In this document: piece by piece, positions 12,771 to 12,788 of the stretch
How the letters are laid out: each line of letters starts with the position of its first letter
Numbering within the stretch: the first letter of the stretch is position 1
Assembly: GCA_002493755.1 (NCBI GenBank)
Contig: DKZT01000026.1
Location: 1,265 to 14,052, forward strand
DNA from: Ruminococcaceae bacterium UBA7067
GTDB lineage: Bacteria; Bacillota; Clostridia; Oscillospirales; Acutalibacteraceae
Length of the DNA stretch: 12,788 nt
Reading direction: 5' to 3'
The notes under the pieces: model-generated
What the model was told of the DNA's origin: nothing
The model's database searches: none
The model's input: the letters and a program-made list of their open reading frames with translations, nothing else
Position numbers and translations under genes: made by a program

Positions 12771-12788
12771 GAGTGGAGAGTGGAGAGT
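12771..12788. repeat. Heptad-repeat array 5, cut by the window end
   Basis: GAGTGGA, GAGTGGA, GAGT run to the last base. It is the GGA variant of the heptad and is complementary to 12410-12425. It follows the GCCGCAGAGTG 11-mer that is also found at 6244-6254 inside element A. Confidence 0.75.

Overview
The window is a piece of a low-to-mid GC Firmicutes chromosome, most likely a gut clostridium of the Ruminococcaceae/Oscillospiraceae type. It carries the conserved gene block that normally lies beside the replication origin: the tail of yidD, then yidC, jag/khpB, mnmE, mnmG, rsmG, noc, parA (soj), parB (spo0J), serS and guaB, all on the + strand. The lineage is inferred from the presence of Noc, two perfect Bacillus-type parS sites, Gram-positive-style Shine-Dalgarno sequences, and a clostridial form of seryl-tRNA synthetase. 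Genus cannot be fixed from the sequence alone.

Layout: 1-2024 is the membrane-insertion and RNA-binding part (yidD end, yidC, jag), ending in a hairpin. 2178-6153 is the tRNA/rRNA modification operon mnmE-mnmG-rsmG, with gaps of 4-15 nt and a parS site inside mnmG. 6154-6542 is a gene-free gap holding a nested repeat and the noc promoter. 6543-7364 is noc, followed by a terminator, a second parS, a 138-bp palindromic element, a heptad array and the parA promoter (7365-7852). 7853-10789 is parA-parB-serS, tightly packed. guaB follows with its own near-consensus promoter, a heptad hairpin and a strong terminator. 12476-12788 has no gene: it is AT-rich, contains a cluster of DnaA-box-like 9-mers, and runs into another heptad array at the window edge.

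How the genes work together: Soj, Spo0J and the two parS sites form the chromosome partition system, and Noc is the Spo0J paralogue that couples nucleoid position to division. MnmE and MnmG jointly modify U34 of tRNAs, and RsmG methylates 16S rRNA. YidC inserts membrane proteins, and Jag/KhpB is its usual RNA-binding neighbour. SerRS and IMP dehydrogenase are housekeeping genes attached to the block.

The core genes look ordinary. The unexplained part is between them. All four longer gene-free gaps carry arrays of a 7-bp repeat with an invariant GAGT core (GAGTTTT, GAGTTTA, GAGTGGA), usually as a forward arm and a complementary arm. Two further palindromic MITE-like elements sit next to or between these arms. 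The other notable items are the DnaA-box-like cluster with a palindromic box pair at the right end, the parS coded within mnmG, and the TTG start of noc.
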